Source of the DNA: Candidatus Pristimantibacillus lignocellulolyticus
GTDB taxonomy: Bacteria; Bacillota; Bacilli; Paenibacillales; Paenibacillaceae
Reading direction: 5' to 3'
Length of the DNA: 64,000 bases
Assembly: GCA_023639215.1 (NCBI GenBank)
Contig: CP097899.1
Span: forward strand, 3,096,001-3,160,000
Numbering within the stretch: position 1 is the stretch's first letter; each line of letters starts with the position of its first letter. Under the pieces are notes generated by a model. It searched no databases and was not told where the DNA came from. It worked only from the letters and a program-made list of their open reading frames with translations. Positions 1 through 8,688 of the stretch are shown one piece after another. The translations under genes were made by a program, and so were the position numbers.

Positions 1-7
1 GCTACTA

Positions 8-1255
8 ATGGCAGATATTATTGTACCAGAATTAGGAGAATCGATTTCTGAAGGAACGATCTCGAAATGGTTCGTCAAGGTTGGCGATACTGTTAATCAA
101 GGTGACGTACTACTGGAGCTAGAAACGGATAAAGTTAATATCGAAATTAGTGCTGAAAGTAGCGGCGCAGTAAATGCAATTGCAAAGCAAGATGGTGAGG
201 TTGTACTAGTAGGTGAAGCTATTGGAACGATTGGTGGAGCATCTAGTGCACCAACTCCAGTGGCACCTGAACCCGTTGTAGAGGTTCCAACACCTGCTCC
301 AGTAGTAACGTCTGCTGAACCTGTTGCTGTAAATGCAGGAGGTGTTAATGCTTCTCCAGCTGCTCGTAAACTTGCTCGTGAACAAGGTGTTGATCTAGCA
401 CAAGTTCAAGGCAAGGATGCGATTGGTCGTATCTACCCTGAAGATGTTCGTTCGCATCAAGTTCAACCGACAGCTGCTCAAACTTCCATTGCAGCTCCTA
501 TTGCCAAACCAGCGCCAGTCGCTGCTGCTGCAACTGCTGTATCAGTAGATGGTAAAACAGTAGAACGTAAACGTATGTCTCGTCGTAGAGCTACGATTGC
601 GAAGCGTCTAGTTGAAGCTCAACAAACAGCAGCAATGCTAACAACATTTAATGAAATTGATATGACTGCTATTCTTGATCTTCGTAAACGTCGTAAACAA
701 TCGTTCTTCGACAAAAATGATGTTAATCTTGGATTTATGTCATTCTTCACAAAAGCTGTTGTTGGTGCTTTAAAAGCATATCCATTGTTGAATGCTGAAA
801 TTGATGGCGAAGATATTGTGATGAAAAAGTATTTCGACATTGGTATAGCTGTAGCTGCCAAGGAAGGTTTAGTTGTTCCAGTTGTTCGTGACGCAGATCG
901 TTTGAGCTTTGCAGAAATTGAACGTAACATTGGTGAGCTTGCTAAAAAAGCACGTGCTAACACATTGACGTTGAATGAATTGCAAGGTGGTAGCTTCACA
1001 ATCACGAATGGTGGAGTATTCGGATCATTGCTATCTACACCTATCTTGAATACACCTCAAGTTGGTATACTAGGTATGCACAAAATTCAACTTCGTCCAA
1101 TTGCGATTGATGAAGAACGTATGGAAAATCGTCCAATGATGTATCTTGCATTATCTTACGATCACCGTATTGTTGATGGTAGTGAAGCGGTTCGTTTCCT
1201 AGTTACAATTAAAGAACTTCTTGAAGATCCGGAGCAACTACTTCTTCAAGGATAG
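8..1255 (+). CDS. odhB: Dihydrolipoyllysine succinyltransferase, E2 of 2-oxoglutarate dehydrogenase
   Basis: This is the E2 core of the 2-oxoglutarate dehydrogenase complex of the TCA cycle; it passes the succinyl group from lipoyl-lysine to CoA. An N-terminal lipoyl domain (about 1-75) carries the motif ETDKV with the lipoylated lysine at K42. An Ala/Pro/Val-rich linker follows, then an E3/E1-binding domain (about 113-150, NASPAARKLA). The C-terminal acyltransferase domain ends with DHRIVDG, giving catalytic H386 and D390. The length of 415 residues fits full-length OdhB. The Shine-Dalgarno sequence and the usual upstream E1 gene (odhA) would lie outside the window. A strong terminator follows, so this is the end of its operon. 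A branched-chain or pyruvate E2 is less likely because there is only one lipoyl domain and the N-terminus is OdhB-like. Confidence 0.93.
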   Translation: MADIIVPELGESISEGTISKWFVKVGDTVNQGDVLLELETDKVNIEISAESSGAVNAIAKQDGEVVLVGEAIGTIGGASSAPTPVAPEPVVEVPTPAPVVTSAEPVAVNAGGVNASPAARKLAREQGVDLAQVQGKDAIGRIYPEDVRSHQVQPTAAQTSIAAPIAKPAPVAAAATAVSVDGKTVERKRMSRRRATIAKRLVEAQQTAAMLTTFNEIDMTAILDLRKRRKQSFFDKNDVNLGFMSFFTKAVVGALKAYPLLNAEIDGEDIVMKKYFDIGIAVAAKEGLVVPVVRDADRLSFAEIERNIGELAKKARANTLTLNELQGGSFTITNGGVFGSLLSTPILNTPQVGILGMHKIQLRPIAIDEERMENRPMMYLALSYDHRIVDGSEAVRFLVTIKELLEDPEQLLLQG

Positions 1256-1278
1256 TTGAATAATATAAACTCAAAAAA

Positions 1279-1314
1279 AACCTCTCGATGATGATGATTA
1301 TCGAGAGGTTTTTT
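1279..1314 (+). terminator. Rho-independent terminator after odhB
   Basis: An 11-bp stem AACCTCTCGAT / ATCGAGAGGTT with a loop of GAT triplets is followed by a T run. It lies 23 bases after the odhB stop and separates odhB from the kinase gene. Confidence 0.9.
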
Positions 1315-1361
1315 CAAATTTATGGCAAATATATACAAGTATGCGATAGAGGGGGGATAAC

Positions 1362-2975
1362 ATGAGTATTAAGTATGATCTATGGAAATCGAATCAATAC
1401 AGTGAGCCATTTGAAAGAATTGATGATCAAAGTGAAATGGTTGAAATAAGTTCAACTCATATAGAAGAATCTGAAGAGACCAAAGGGCAAGTAGTTTATC
1501 GTAATTCAGAACAAGAAAGTATTAGTCAGTTTGAGGAAATGATTAAAGAGCAACCTAATTTTTATCAAAACTTAATGGATCATGTTGTCGCGGGTGTGTT
1601 CGTTGTGTACGATCATAGAATCATTTATGTTAACTCTTATTTCGCACAGTTACTTGGCTATACTATTCATGAAATGATAAATCATCCGATGGAACACTTT
1701 ATTGAAGAAGAGGACTGGCTTTTACCTCATACTTTTGAGGATGCTTTAGACAAGGAATATACGAAACGTCAAATTATCAGATGGCATGGAAAACATAAAA
1801 ACAGTTCCACAATATATTTAGAGGGTAAACGAACAAGAATTATTCACCAAGATCATTTCTATTTTCTGTCGACTGTTCAAGACGTTACGATTAAATATGA
1901 GAAAGAACGAGAACTTATTCGTAATGCGAAAATGTATCAGCGAATGTTAATGACTATTCCAGAGCCAATTTTTATTACAGTAGATAGTGCTATAATATTT
2001 GCAAATCGACATGGCCTTGACTTATTAGGAAAACGTCATGTCAGCGGGTTATCTGAACAAATATTCACTGATTATTTTATTGAAATTGAACGAGAAGAAG
2101 TAATAAGAGATTTTCAAAATGCACTCCTACTAGAGGAAGCAACGCCGTTTCGTAAACAACAAATGTGCATAAATGATCAGATAATAGAAGTCGAACTTTC
2201 AAGTGTGAAAATCGAAAATTACATAGGTCGAACAGCTATCTTGACGGTATTACGTGATCTAACAGAGCGAAGACAAGATGAGGAACGACTCATACGTTCT
2301 GAGAAATTGTCTGTTATTGGTCAACTTGCCGCTGGAGTTGCTCATGAAATTCGGAATCCACTTACAGCATTAAAGGGATTTACTCAGTTACTACGTAATA
2401 AATATTCAGAACAGAGCTATTACTTTGATATTATGGGTACTGAAATTGATCGTATTAATCTTATAGTGAATGAATTTATGACGTTAGCCAAACCTCACTA
2501 TAATTCTTATCAATTTAACGATATAGAACGTATTCTGCAAAGTGTATTATCCATTCTTGATACTCAAGCAATGCTACTAGGTGTGGAAGTGAACTTCCAG
2601 AGAGAGAACGATATACCCAAACTATATTGCAACGAAAATCAATTAAAGCAAGTTTTCTTAAATGTTATAAAAAATGCTTTCGAAGCGATGCTTGAAGGCG
2701 GGACTGTAACGATTTCTGTGCGATTTGAACCATCAGATCAACTTATTCATGTAAAAATACAAGATCAGGGAGATGGAATGCCTGATGATGTAATGAAGCG
2801 GATTGGCGAACCATTCTTAACGACAAAGGAAAAAGGAACGGGGTTAGGGCTAATGGTAAGTTCACGCATTATCGAAGAGCATAAAGGTATGATGCTTATT
2901 TCTAGTCGACCAGGTCAGGGGACTTTGATTGATGTGCAGTTGCCACTGCATATGGAATACCAAGATCACCTGTGA
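1362..2975 (+). CDS. PAS-domain sensor histidine kinase, sporulation-kinase-like
   Basis: This is a cytosolic-looking sensor kinase with no membrane segment. Two PAS-like domains (about 65-185 and 190-300) precede a HisKA dimerisation domain with the phosphoacceptor at H328 (VAHEIRNPL). The HATPase domain has an N box (NVIKNAFEAM), a G1 box (DQGDGMPD, about 468) and a G2 box (GTGLGL, about 492). This architecture matches KinA/KinE-type orphan kinases that feed the Spo0A phosphorelay, and no response-regulator gene is adjacent. The start has a strong Shine-Dalgarno GAGGGGGG a few bases upstream. The stop codon overlaps the first bases of a family A palindromic repeat, and no ordinary terminator follows. 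Assignment to the sporulation relay is inference from architecture. Confidence 0.88.
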   Translation: MSIKYDLWKSNQYSEPFERIDDQSEMVEISSTHIEESEETKGQVVYRNSEQESISQFEEMIKEQPNFYQNLMDHVVAGVFVVYDHRIIYVNSYFAQLLGYTIHEMINHPMEHFIEEEDWLLPHTFEDALDKEYTKRQIIRWHGKHKNSSTIYLEGKRTRIIHQDHFYFLSTVQDVTIKYEKERELIRNAKMYQRMLMTIPEPIFITVDSAIIFANRHGLDLLGKRHVSGLSEQIFTDYFIEIEREEVIRDFQNALLLEEATPFRKQQMCINDQIIEVELSSVKIENYIGRTAILTVLRDLTERRQDEERLIRSEKLSVIGQLAAGVAHEIRNPLTALKGFTQLLRNKYSEQSYYFDIMGTEIDRINLIVNEFMTLAKPHYNSYQFNDIERILQSVLSILDTQAMLLGVEVNFQRENDIPKLYCNENQLKQVFLNVIKNAFEAMLEGGTVTISVRFEPSDQLIHVKIQDQGDGMPDDVMKRIGEPFLTTKEKGTGLGLMVSSRIIEEHKGMMLISSRPGQGTLIDVQLPLHMEYQDHL

Positions 2976-3130
2976 TCGTTTGTGATCACGATGATTATGC
3001 TGACGTAGCGAATTCGACGGCGAATATGCCATTCATCGTTTGCTGTGGTGCTCATTTACCAATAACGTACATTCCGCTCCGCGCTTCTCTAGCTTCATGT
3101 CATCTTCTTGGCGGGAGACAAGCGATCAAA
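2974..3130 (+). repeat. Family A palindromic intergenic repeat, copy 1
   Basis: This is a folded-back element. Its outer arms GATCGTTTGT and ACAAGCGATC pair with each other, an inner arm near GCGAATATGCCAT faces TCATGTCATCTTC, and the apex contains ACCAATAACGTAC. It begins inside the stop codon of the upstream kinase gene. The core is shared with about 13 other copies in the window. Confidence 0.85.
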
Positions 3131-3164
3131 CCTTCGAAGTAGGTATGAAGGGCTGTAGGTTATG

Positions 3165-3383
3165 TTTCGAGGGAGAGCTCCTAGTTAACTTTCTTTCATG
3201 AAAGTTAACAGATTCGCTGATTTTAAGTCGTGCAACCTAAAGACTGTCGCCATGATCTGAGGGAGAGCTGCTATACAAATTACCTTTGGTAATTTGTAAG
3301 ACTCGCTACTTATTTTAGGGTAATACTACATATTTAATTCAAGGGGACAATGTTAATCAGCGGTCGTTTCACTAGCTGATTAA
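3165..3383 (+). repeat. Family B hairpins with interchangeable stems, plus a third hairpin
   Basis: Two hairpins share flanks but not stems. The first, 3184-3209, has the stem GTTAACTTTC/GAAAGTTAAC; the second, 3275-3297, has ACAAATTACC/GGTAATTTGT. Each is preceded by GGGAGAGCT-N-CTA and followed by AGA-N-TCGCT. A third inverted repeat, TTAATCAGC/GCTGATTAA (3353-3383), lacks the same flanks. The first hairpin is the same sequence that is arrayed five times at 18.1-18.6 kb. No coding capacity is seen between 2976 and 3443. Confidence 0.75.
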
Positions 3384-3416
3384 TAGTGTGTGATTGTTAT
3401 AGATTATTCAATGATG

Positions 3417-3457
3417 AAAAAACCATTAAGCAGATTGATCTGCTTAATGGTTTTTTT
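3417..3457. terminator. Bidirectional terminator at the 3' end of the AraC gene
   Basis: The perfect inverted repeat AACCATTAAGCAGAT / ATCTGCTTAATGGTT has an A run on one side and a T run on the other, so it can terminate from both directions. It overlaps the last codons of the minus-strand AraC gene. Confidence 0.88.
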
Positions 3458-4301
3458 CGTAAATGTTATGTTGTTTACGGTATTGTTCTGCTGTGACACC
3501 GGTGATTAGTTTGAAGGATCTTGAGAAGTGAGCAGGATGTTTGAAGCCTACTTCGTAACTAATATCTGTTATTTTATTACTACCGTTAATAAGTAAGACT
3601 TTGGCAGCATAAATGCGTCGCTCTAACATATATTGAAAGATCGTTGTCCCAGTTACTTCTTTGAAAGATTTACTAAGATAGAATTTATTAAGATGAAGTG
3701 CTTGCTGGATAGATTCAAGTGATACTTCCTGGTTATAGTGATCTTCAATATATGAAATGATATTTTGAACATGGTTTTCTTTTGTAGAAATATGTTGTGT
3801 TTGCTTAATTTTCTGTAACGGTTGTTGACACTGTGTGTAAATTAGGTGCATCAATTCCAGTAGTACGATATGACTTCGTTGCTCTGCAAATGGTTCAGCG
3901 CTTTTTCGTAATACCACTAATTTATGTAATAAACCTTCTATTTCCTGGCGAACGCTTTTATTGAATGATAATCGTATATTTTTAAATGTATTGAATGGGG
4001 TCAGAAGATCAGGAGCATAACTCGGTTGAATATATTCAGTGAAATAGAATGGGTCAAAATGAATGATAGTACGTTCATAACAATCCTTTTGTTCTAAATG
4101 AGGTTTATGTAAGGTCATGCCATGCATAAGAATCATGTCACCTGGTTCTAATTTATAAATGCGATCATTGATTAGATAATTAACTTTTCCTGCATGAAAA
4201 TAATAGATCTCATAGGTTAAATGCGTATGGTAGAGCAATTGATTAGGGATATCGTTGTTAAAATTTATTGTGAATGGTATTAGCTTCGTTGTACTCGACA
4301 T
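3444..4301 (-). CDS. AraC-family transcriptional regulator
   Basis: This is a one-component regulator of 285 residues. An N-terminal cupin-type ligand domain (about 1-150, with PGDMILMHGMTLH) is followed by a C-terminal double helix-turn-helix (about 185-285). The second helix region reads ITDISYEVGFKHPAHFSRSF, the conserved AraC signature. The ATG is preceded by GAGGTGAATAGG. It is divergent from the two Gfo/Idh/MocA oxidoreductase genes, with about 310 bases between them, so it probably controls that pair. The sugar or polyol sensed cannot be deduced. Confidence 0.88.
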   Translation of the reverse strand: MSSTTKLIPFTINFNNDIPNQLLYHTHLTYEIYYFHAGKVNYLINDRIYKLEPGDMILMHGMTLHKPHLEQKDCYERTIIHFDPFYFTEYIQPSYAPDLLTPFNTFKNIRLSFNKSVRQEIEGLLHKLVVLRKSAEPFAEQRSHIVLLELMHLIYTQCQQPLQKIKQTQHISTKENHVQNIISYIEDHYNQEVSLESIQQALHLNKFYLSKSFKEVTGTTIFQYMLERRIYAAKVLLINGSNKITDISYEVGFKHPAHFSRSFKLITGVTAEQYRKQHNIYEKNH

Positions 4302-4439
4302 TTCCTATTCACCTCAATCATCTTAGTATAATAAATTATACACCAACTAGAGTTAATTGTATGGTGAAATCGATTAACGATGATGAAGCGCTTTAAAGTT
4401 TGCGATGCTAACATTAAAGCATATCAAGTAATAAGGAGG

Positions 4440-4605
4440 CTAATACTTCCGAAGCTCAAAGAAGTTTTAGCTTATGCTTTCGAAGTAACTTTTCTATATC
4501 AAGAAGTTGCTCTATGAAGTACAGAAAAGTTTTAGCTTATGCTTTCGAAGTAACTTTTCTATATCAAGAAGTTGCTCTATGAAGTACAGAAAAGTTTTAG
4601 GAGGG
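4440..4605 (+). repeat. Family C 65-bp leader repeat ending in a Shine-Dalgarno sequence
   Basis: The motif AAGTTTTAG recurs at 4462, 4527 and 4592, an exact 65-bp period. In the first two units it is followed by CTTATGCTTTCGAAGTAACTTTT, which I describe as AGTTTTAG, then the core GCTTTCGAAG, then the complementary arm AACTTTT. In the third the arm AAAAGTTTTAG runs directly into GAGGG, the Shine-Dalgarno of the next gene. The upstream part of this gap (4302-4440) holds the divergent promoters; nothing else was recognised there. Confidence 0.8.
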
Positions 4606-4611
4606 TTATTA

Positions 4612-5733
4612 ATGTCAAAAGTGCGTGTTGGTATTATAGGTTTAGGTAATATGGGTAAAGGTCATATTTCATATATTCATAATGGTGTCATAACTGGGGT
4701 GGAAATTACTGCTGTCGCTGATGTTGATGAGAATAGTCGAATATGGGCAAGAGAGACATTAGGTGAAGCAGTTCATGTTTTTAGTGATCCATATGAATTA
4801 ATTGCCTCTGATGTTGTAGATGGTGTAATTATTTGTACGCCTCACTTCTCACATCCAGAACTAGCAATTGCAAGCTTTAAACATAATAAGCATGTGATAT
4901 TAGAAAAGCCTGCTGGCGTATATACGAAACAAGTCCGTCTAATGAACGAAGCTGCAGAGCAAAGTGATGTTGTGTTCAGTATGATGTACAATCAACGAAC
5001 GAATCCTATTTATCAAAAGTTAAAGGAATTAGTTGATAGTGGTGAACTAGGCGAAGTAAGACGTACGAATTGGATAATTACGGATTGGTATAGATCACAA
5101 AGCTATTATGATTCAGGTACATGGCGTGCTACATGGGGTGGTGAAGGCGGGGGTGTATTGCTGAACCAAGATCCGCATCAGCTTGATCTTTGGCAATGGA
5201 CGATAAGTATGATGCCGCAGCGTCTACGTGCATTTTGTTATTTTGGGAAAAATCGTAATATTGAAGTTGAAAATGATGTAACTGCTTTCGTGGAATATGA
5301 GAATGGCGCTACGGGTGTCTTCGTAACGACAACAGGAGAGACACCTGGAACGAATCGCTTTGAGGTTGTAGGTGATCGTGGTAAGGTTGTAATCGAAAAT
5401 AGTAAGTTAACGTTCTACCGTTTGCGAGAGTCAGAGACTGAATTCAACGCTCGTTCGGAGGAGCCGTTTAGTCAGCCTGAATGTTGGCAAATCGATATAC
5501 CGATTGAAGGCAGCAATCCGGGTCATGCTGGAATTACACAAAATTGGGCAAATGCGATTTTACATAATGAGCCACTTATTGCACCTGGAGTGGAAGGAAT
5601 TAAAGGTCTCATGCTTGCTAATGCGATGTTATTGTCTACCTGGGAAGACGACTGGGTACAATTCCCGATTGATGAGGATAAATACTATGCTCATTTAAAA
5701 AATAAAATTGCTACATCACGATTCCAAGGGTGA
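4612..5733 (+). CDS. Gfo/Idh/MocA-family NAD(P)-dependent oxidoreductase
   Basis: This is a sugar or inositol-type dehydrogenase of 373 residues. An N-terminal Rossmann fold (VGIIGLGNMGKGH, about 5-17) binds NAD(P). The family motif EKPAGVYT lies near residue 100, with the C-terminal substrate-binding domain after about 125. An upstream in-frame extension would run through the family C repeat and is rejected; the start here has TAGGAGGG seven bases upstream. It is followed after 16 bases by a second member of the same family, so the two are co-transcribed. The divergent AraC gene is the likely regulator. The substrate is unknown. Confidence 0.88.
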   Translation: MSKVRVGIIGLGNMGKGHISYIHNGVITGVEITAVADVDENSRIWARETLGEAVHVFSDPYELIASDVVDGVIICTPHFSHPELAIASFKHNKHVILEKPAGVYTKQVRLMNEAAEQSDVVFSMMYNQRTNPIYQKLKELVDSGELGEVRRTNWIITDWYRSQSYYDSGTWRATWGGEGGGVLLNQDPHQLDLWQWTISMMPQRLRAFCYFGKNRNIEVENDVTAFVEYENGATGVFVTTTGETPGTNRFEVVGDRGKVVIENSKLTFYRLRESETEFNARSEEPFSQPECWQIDIPIEGSNPGHAGITQNWANAILHNEPLIAPGVEGIKGLMLANAMLLSTWEDDWVQFPIDEDKYYAHLKNKIATSRFQG

Positions 5734-5749
5734 TGTAATGGAGGTTTCA

Positions 5750-6823
5750 ATGAATAATAGTGATGGAATGAACTATGCCCCGATTGGTAAACAAGTAAAT
5801 GTCGTGGAACAAGGTGAATTTCAATTTGCAGCTATTGCATTAGAGCATGGACACATATACGGGATGTGTAATGGTTTACGCGAAGCGGGCGCTACATTGA
5901 AATGGGTATACGACGAGGATCAAGAAAAAGTAGCACAATTTGTTGCTACTTACCCCGGTGTTCAAATAGCTGAATCGTTAGCAGAAATATTACATGACTC
6001 TACGATCCAGCTAGTGGCGGCAGCTGCTATTCCTAATGAGCGGGCAGAATTAGGAATTCGAGTGATGGAAGCCGGTAAACATTACTTTACTGATAAGGCT
6101 CCATTTACTACGTTTGAACAATTGGAGCAAGTTAAAGAAGTTGTAGCACGAACAAATTGTAAATATGCAGTATACTATAGTGAGCGAATTCATGTAGAAA
6201 GTGCTGTTTATGCAGAACAACTCATCGGGCAAGGAGCAATAGGTAGAGTTATTCAGATGATTGGTTTAGGTCCACATCGTCTTAATGAATCTAGTAGACC
6301 GAGTTGGTTTTTCAATAAAGAGCAGTACGGAGGTATATTATGCGACATTGCTTCGCATCAAATCGAGCAATTTCTTTATTTCTCGGGAAATAATGACGCT
6401 CGCATAACATCTAGTCAAGTTGCTAATTACAATAATAAGCATCGAGCTGAACTAGAGGATTTTGGAGATATACATTTAGTAGGGGAAAACGGAGCTACCG
6501 CGTATATTCGAGTCGATTGGTTAACCCCAGAGGGATTAAGTAGTTGGGGAGACGGACGGACGATTATTCTAGGAACTGATGGCTACATTGAACTGAGAAA
6601 GTATGTCGATATAACGAAGTCTGCTAGTGGCGATCATCTGTTTCTAGTGAATAAACAAGGGGAGCAATATTGGAACACACAAGGTAAAGTTGGTTTTCCT
6701 TTCTTCAGTCAGTTCATACTTGATTGTATGTATAATACTGAGAATGCTATGACCCAGAATCATATTTTCCGAGTTGCAGAACTGACGTTGTTAGCTCAAC
6801 AACAGGCGATTGTTGTGGAATAG
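5750..6823 (+). CDS. Second Gfo/Idh/MocA-family oxidoreductase
   Basis: This 357-residue protein has a Rossmann-type N-terminus, less canonical than its neighbour (FAAIALEHGHIYGM in place of the usual GxGxxG), and TDKAPFTTFEQ where the family usually has EKP. The C-terminal half has the family beta-sheet domain (GGILCDIASHQIEQFLYF). The start was chosen for TGGAGG five to six bases upstream; an ATG at 5738 is possible. The weak nucleotide-binding motif suggests altered cofactor binding or a partner role with the upstream enzyme. A terminator follows immediately. Confidence 0.82.
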   Translation: MNNSDGMNYAPIGKQVNVVEQGEFQFAAIALEHGHIYGMCNGLREAGATLKWVYDEDQEKVAQFVATYPGVQIAESLAEILHDSTIQLVAAAAIPNERAELGIRVMEAGKHYFTDKAPFTTFEQLEQVKEVVARTNCKYAVYYSERIHVESAVYAEQLIGQGAIGRVIQMIGLGPHRLNESSRPSWFFNKEQYGGILCDIASHQIEQFLYFSGNNDARITSSQVANYNNKHRAELEDFGDIHLVGENGATAYIRVDWLTPEGLSSWGDGRTIILGTDGYIELRKYVDITKSASGDHLFLVNKQGEQYWNTQGKVGFPFFSQFILDCMYNTENAMTQNHIFRVAELTLLAQQQAIVVE

Positions 6824-6845
6824 AGAAAAAATATACCTAATCAGT

Positions 6846-6887
6846 ATGCCTATTTATTCGATCATTCGAATAGATAGGCATCTTTTT
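6846..6887 (+). terminator. Terminator of the oxidoreductase operon
   Basis: The stem ATGCCTAT-TATTCG / CGAATA-ATAGGCAT is followed by CTTTTT, 22 bases after the stop codon. Confidence 0.88.
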
Positions 6888-6895
6888 CGTAGGAA

Positions 6896-7153
6896 TTAAT
6901 TAGCGCTGACAGGAACGATGTATTTAAGCATTTGAGAGGCTACAATATTGCAACCAATAGAAAATAATTCGCTACCAAATATTATTCTCCCCAACATATA
7001 AAAAGCAAACCCACCTATAATATCAAGTGCAAAATAACGCTTAAATGAGCTCATATGAAAAACATAAACTTCAAACGTTGTATTTTGAGAGCGCGCTATC
7101 GATAAAGTCAATGAAAATCCTCCGATCGTTATCTTGCTTTTATCCATCTTCAT
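6896..7153 (-). CDS. Doubtful 85-residue hypothetical protein
   Basis: This open frame encodes a peptide with a hydrophobic middle (LDIIGGFAFYMLGRIIFG). I recognise no family. There is no Shine-Dalgarno sequence before either possible ATG (7153 or 7147) or the internal Met codons. It lies between a terminator and repeat DNA, so it may be a decayed fragment or chance. It is reported because nothing else occupies this stretch. Confidence 0.2.
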   Translation of the reverse strand: MKMDKSKITIGGFSLTLSIARSQNTTFEVYVFHMSSFKRYFALDIIGGFAFYMLGRIIFGSELFSIGCNIVASQMLKYIVPVSAN

Positions 7154-7257
7154 TGTATGAATAATGGCTCGTTCAATATGAACAGTAATATTTTAAATTT
7201 ATGTTGAAAGCGTATGACATTTAATATATAGTATTAAGTCCGGCCACCCGAGCGGAT

Positions 7258-7440
7258 GTTCACAAAGCACAACTGTGATCACGATGATTAGCCTAACGTA
7301 GCATAGTCGACGGCGAAGATGCCCCAAATCGAAAGCCTGTGTGTGCTCACGTACACAAAACGTACGCTGTGCTACTCGTTTCCGCTGAGGGGCATCTTCT
7401 TGGTGCTGACAGCTGAACTTTTTGAACTTCTATTGGAAAG
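7258..7440 (+). repeat. Family A palindromic repeat, copy 2
   Basis: It contains the family core (GTGATCACGATGATTA, then GAAGATGCCCC facing GGGGCATCTTC, and an apex ACGTACACAAAACGTACG). The outer arms GTTCACAAAG and CTTTTTGAAC pair. It ends with the shared 3' sequence TTGAACTTCTATTGGAA. Confidence 0.8.
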
Positions 7441-7650
7441 GATGTTCAAATTGCTAAGTTGTGATTACGATGAATCGCTTCGTAGTTGATACGGCTTAGA
7501 ATATGCTCTCCATCGAAAACCACGCATAAGCACCGATGTTTGTATCTTGCGGGCATATTGTGGGTGTGAGTTCAAGTGACTCGCTTGTGGTTGCAGCAAG
7601 TTCGATGGCTTTCTGCCATCTACTTGATGTGAAGCTGTTTACATTTACAA
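7441..7650 (+). repeat. Divergent family A copy and a relative of the 41-bp repeat
   Basis: GATGTTCAAATTG followed by GTGATTACGATGAA is a diverged family A left half; the centre no longer matches well. At 7587-7640, CAGCAAG, then GATGGCTTTCTGCCATC, then TACTTGATGT closely resembles the unit arrayed twelve times at 29.15-29.64 kb, suggesting a single-copy relative. The ABC gene starts 49 bases later. No gene was found between 7154 and 7698. Confidence 0.6.
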
Positions 7651-7698
7651 ATAAGCACAAAAAGTACGTATTACATGAAAAGTTTGAGGAGGGAAGAA

Positions 7699-8688
7699 AT
7701 GGACAATCCTATCATTTCACTACAAGGGATTAGCAAATCCTATCAAGTTGCAGAGCGTAAAGGCGGGTTGAAAGAGGCGTTCAAAGCGTTGATTAAGAGG
7801 GACTATAAAGTAATTGAAGCGTTAAAGGATATTAGTTTTCAAGTGCAGCAAGGTGAGATTGTTGGTTATATCGGTCCTAATGGAGCGGGAAAATCTACGA
7901 CGATCAAAATTATGAGTGGAGTATTGCTTCCGGATAGCGGCAACTGCTCTGTAATGAACATGACACCTTGGTTAGATCGACAAAAATATGTCTCAAACAT
8001 AGGTGTAGTATTCGGTCAGCGTTCTCAGTTGTGGTGGGATGTGCCGGTTATAGATTCCTTCCAGCTCCTAAGAGATATATATCGAATACCTCAGCAACAA
8101 TATGTGGAGACGTTAGAAGAATTAACTAAATTATTGAAACTTGCTGATATAATAAATACCCCTGTTAGACAGCTTAGCCTTGGTCAACGAATGCGCTGTG
8201 AGCTTGCGGCATCACTACTACATAAACCTTCCATATTATTTCTAGATGAACCTACAATCGGCCTAGATGCTGATAGTAAGATTGCAGTTAGATCCATTGT
8301 GAAAGAAATCAATGAGCGCTATGGTGTTACAGTAATTTTAACGACACATGATATGAACGATATCGAGGCGTTAGCACATCGGATAATGATGATCGGCAAA
8401 GGAACTCTTCTGTTCGATGGCACTTTACCACAATTGCAACAACGTTATGGTACGGGGAAAATTGTACAAGTGAGTTATAGTGGGAAGTTAGTAGACGAAC
8501 TATTACCTGGTATTACTATGATCGAACAAAGTGAAGAAAAATTATCACTTGCTGTAAATACGGAAAAGTGTACTGTACCACAATGTATTCAATGGTTAAC
8601 TTCCCGGATTGAGATGACAGACTTTACAGTCCAAGCTATACCAATTGAAGATCTAATTCTGTCACTTTATAAGGAGCATGCCGTATGA
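7699..8688 (+). CDS. ABC-2 type exporter, ATP-binding subunit
   Basis: This 329-residue ATPase has a Walker A at about 59-67 (GPNGAGKST), an ABC signature LSLGQ at about 159, and a Walker B with catalytic Glu in ILFLDEP at about 178-184. The C-terminal extension (about 235-329) is typical of ATPases that pair with ABC-2 permeases of the uncharacterised COG4586/4587/3694 type. The start has GAGGAGGG six bases upstream; the longer in-frame version has no such site. The stop overlaps the next start (ATGA). The three genes form one transcription unit encoding a probable exporter of unknown substrate. Confidence 0.9.
   Translation: MDNPIISLQGISKSYQVAERKGGLKEAFKALIKRDYKVIEALKDISFQVQQGEIVGYIGPNGAGKSTTIKIMSGVLLPDSGNCSVMNMTPWLDRQKYVSNIGVVFGQRSQLWWDVPVIDSFQLLRDIYRIPQQQYVETLEELTKLLKLADIINTPVRQLSLGQRMRCELAASLLHKPSILFLDEPTIGLDADSKIAVRSIVKEINERYGVTVILTTHDMNDIEALAHRIMMIGKGTLLFDGTLPQLQQRYGTGKIVQVSYSGKLVDELLPGITMIEQSEEKLSLAVNTEKCTVPQCIQWLTSRIEMTDFTVQAIPIEDLILSLYKEHAV

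Noticed and set aside
2974..3130. Family A as a classical insertion sequence
   Set aside because: No transposase frame, no consistent target duplication, and terminal arms that differ between copies; MITE-like or structural origin remains open.
4382..4397. CcpA cre site upstream of the oxidoreductase pair (TGAAGCGCTTTAAA)
   Set aside because: It is a near palindrome, but the spacing does not match the cre consensus.
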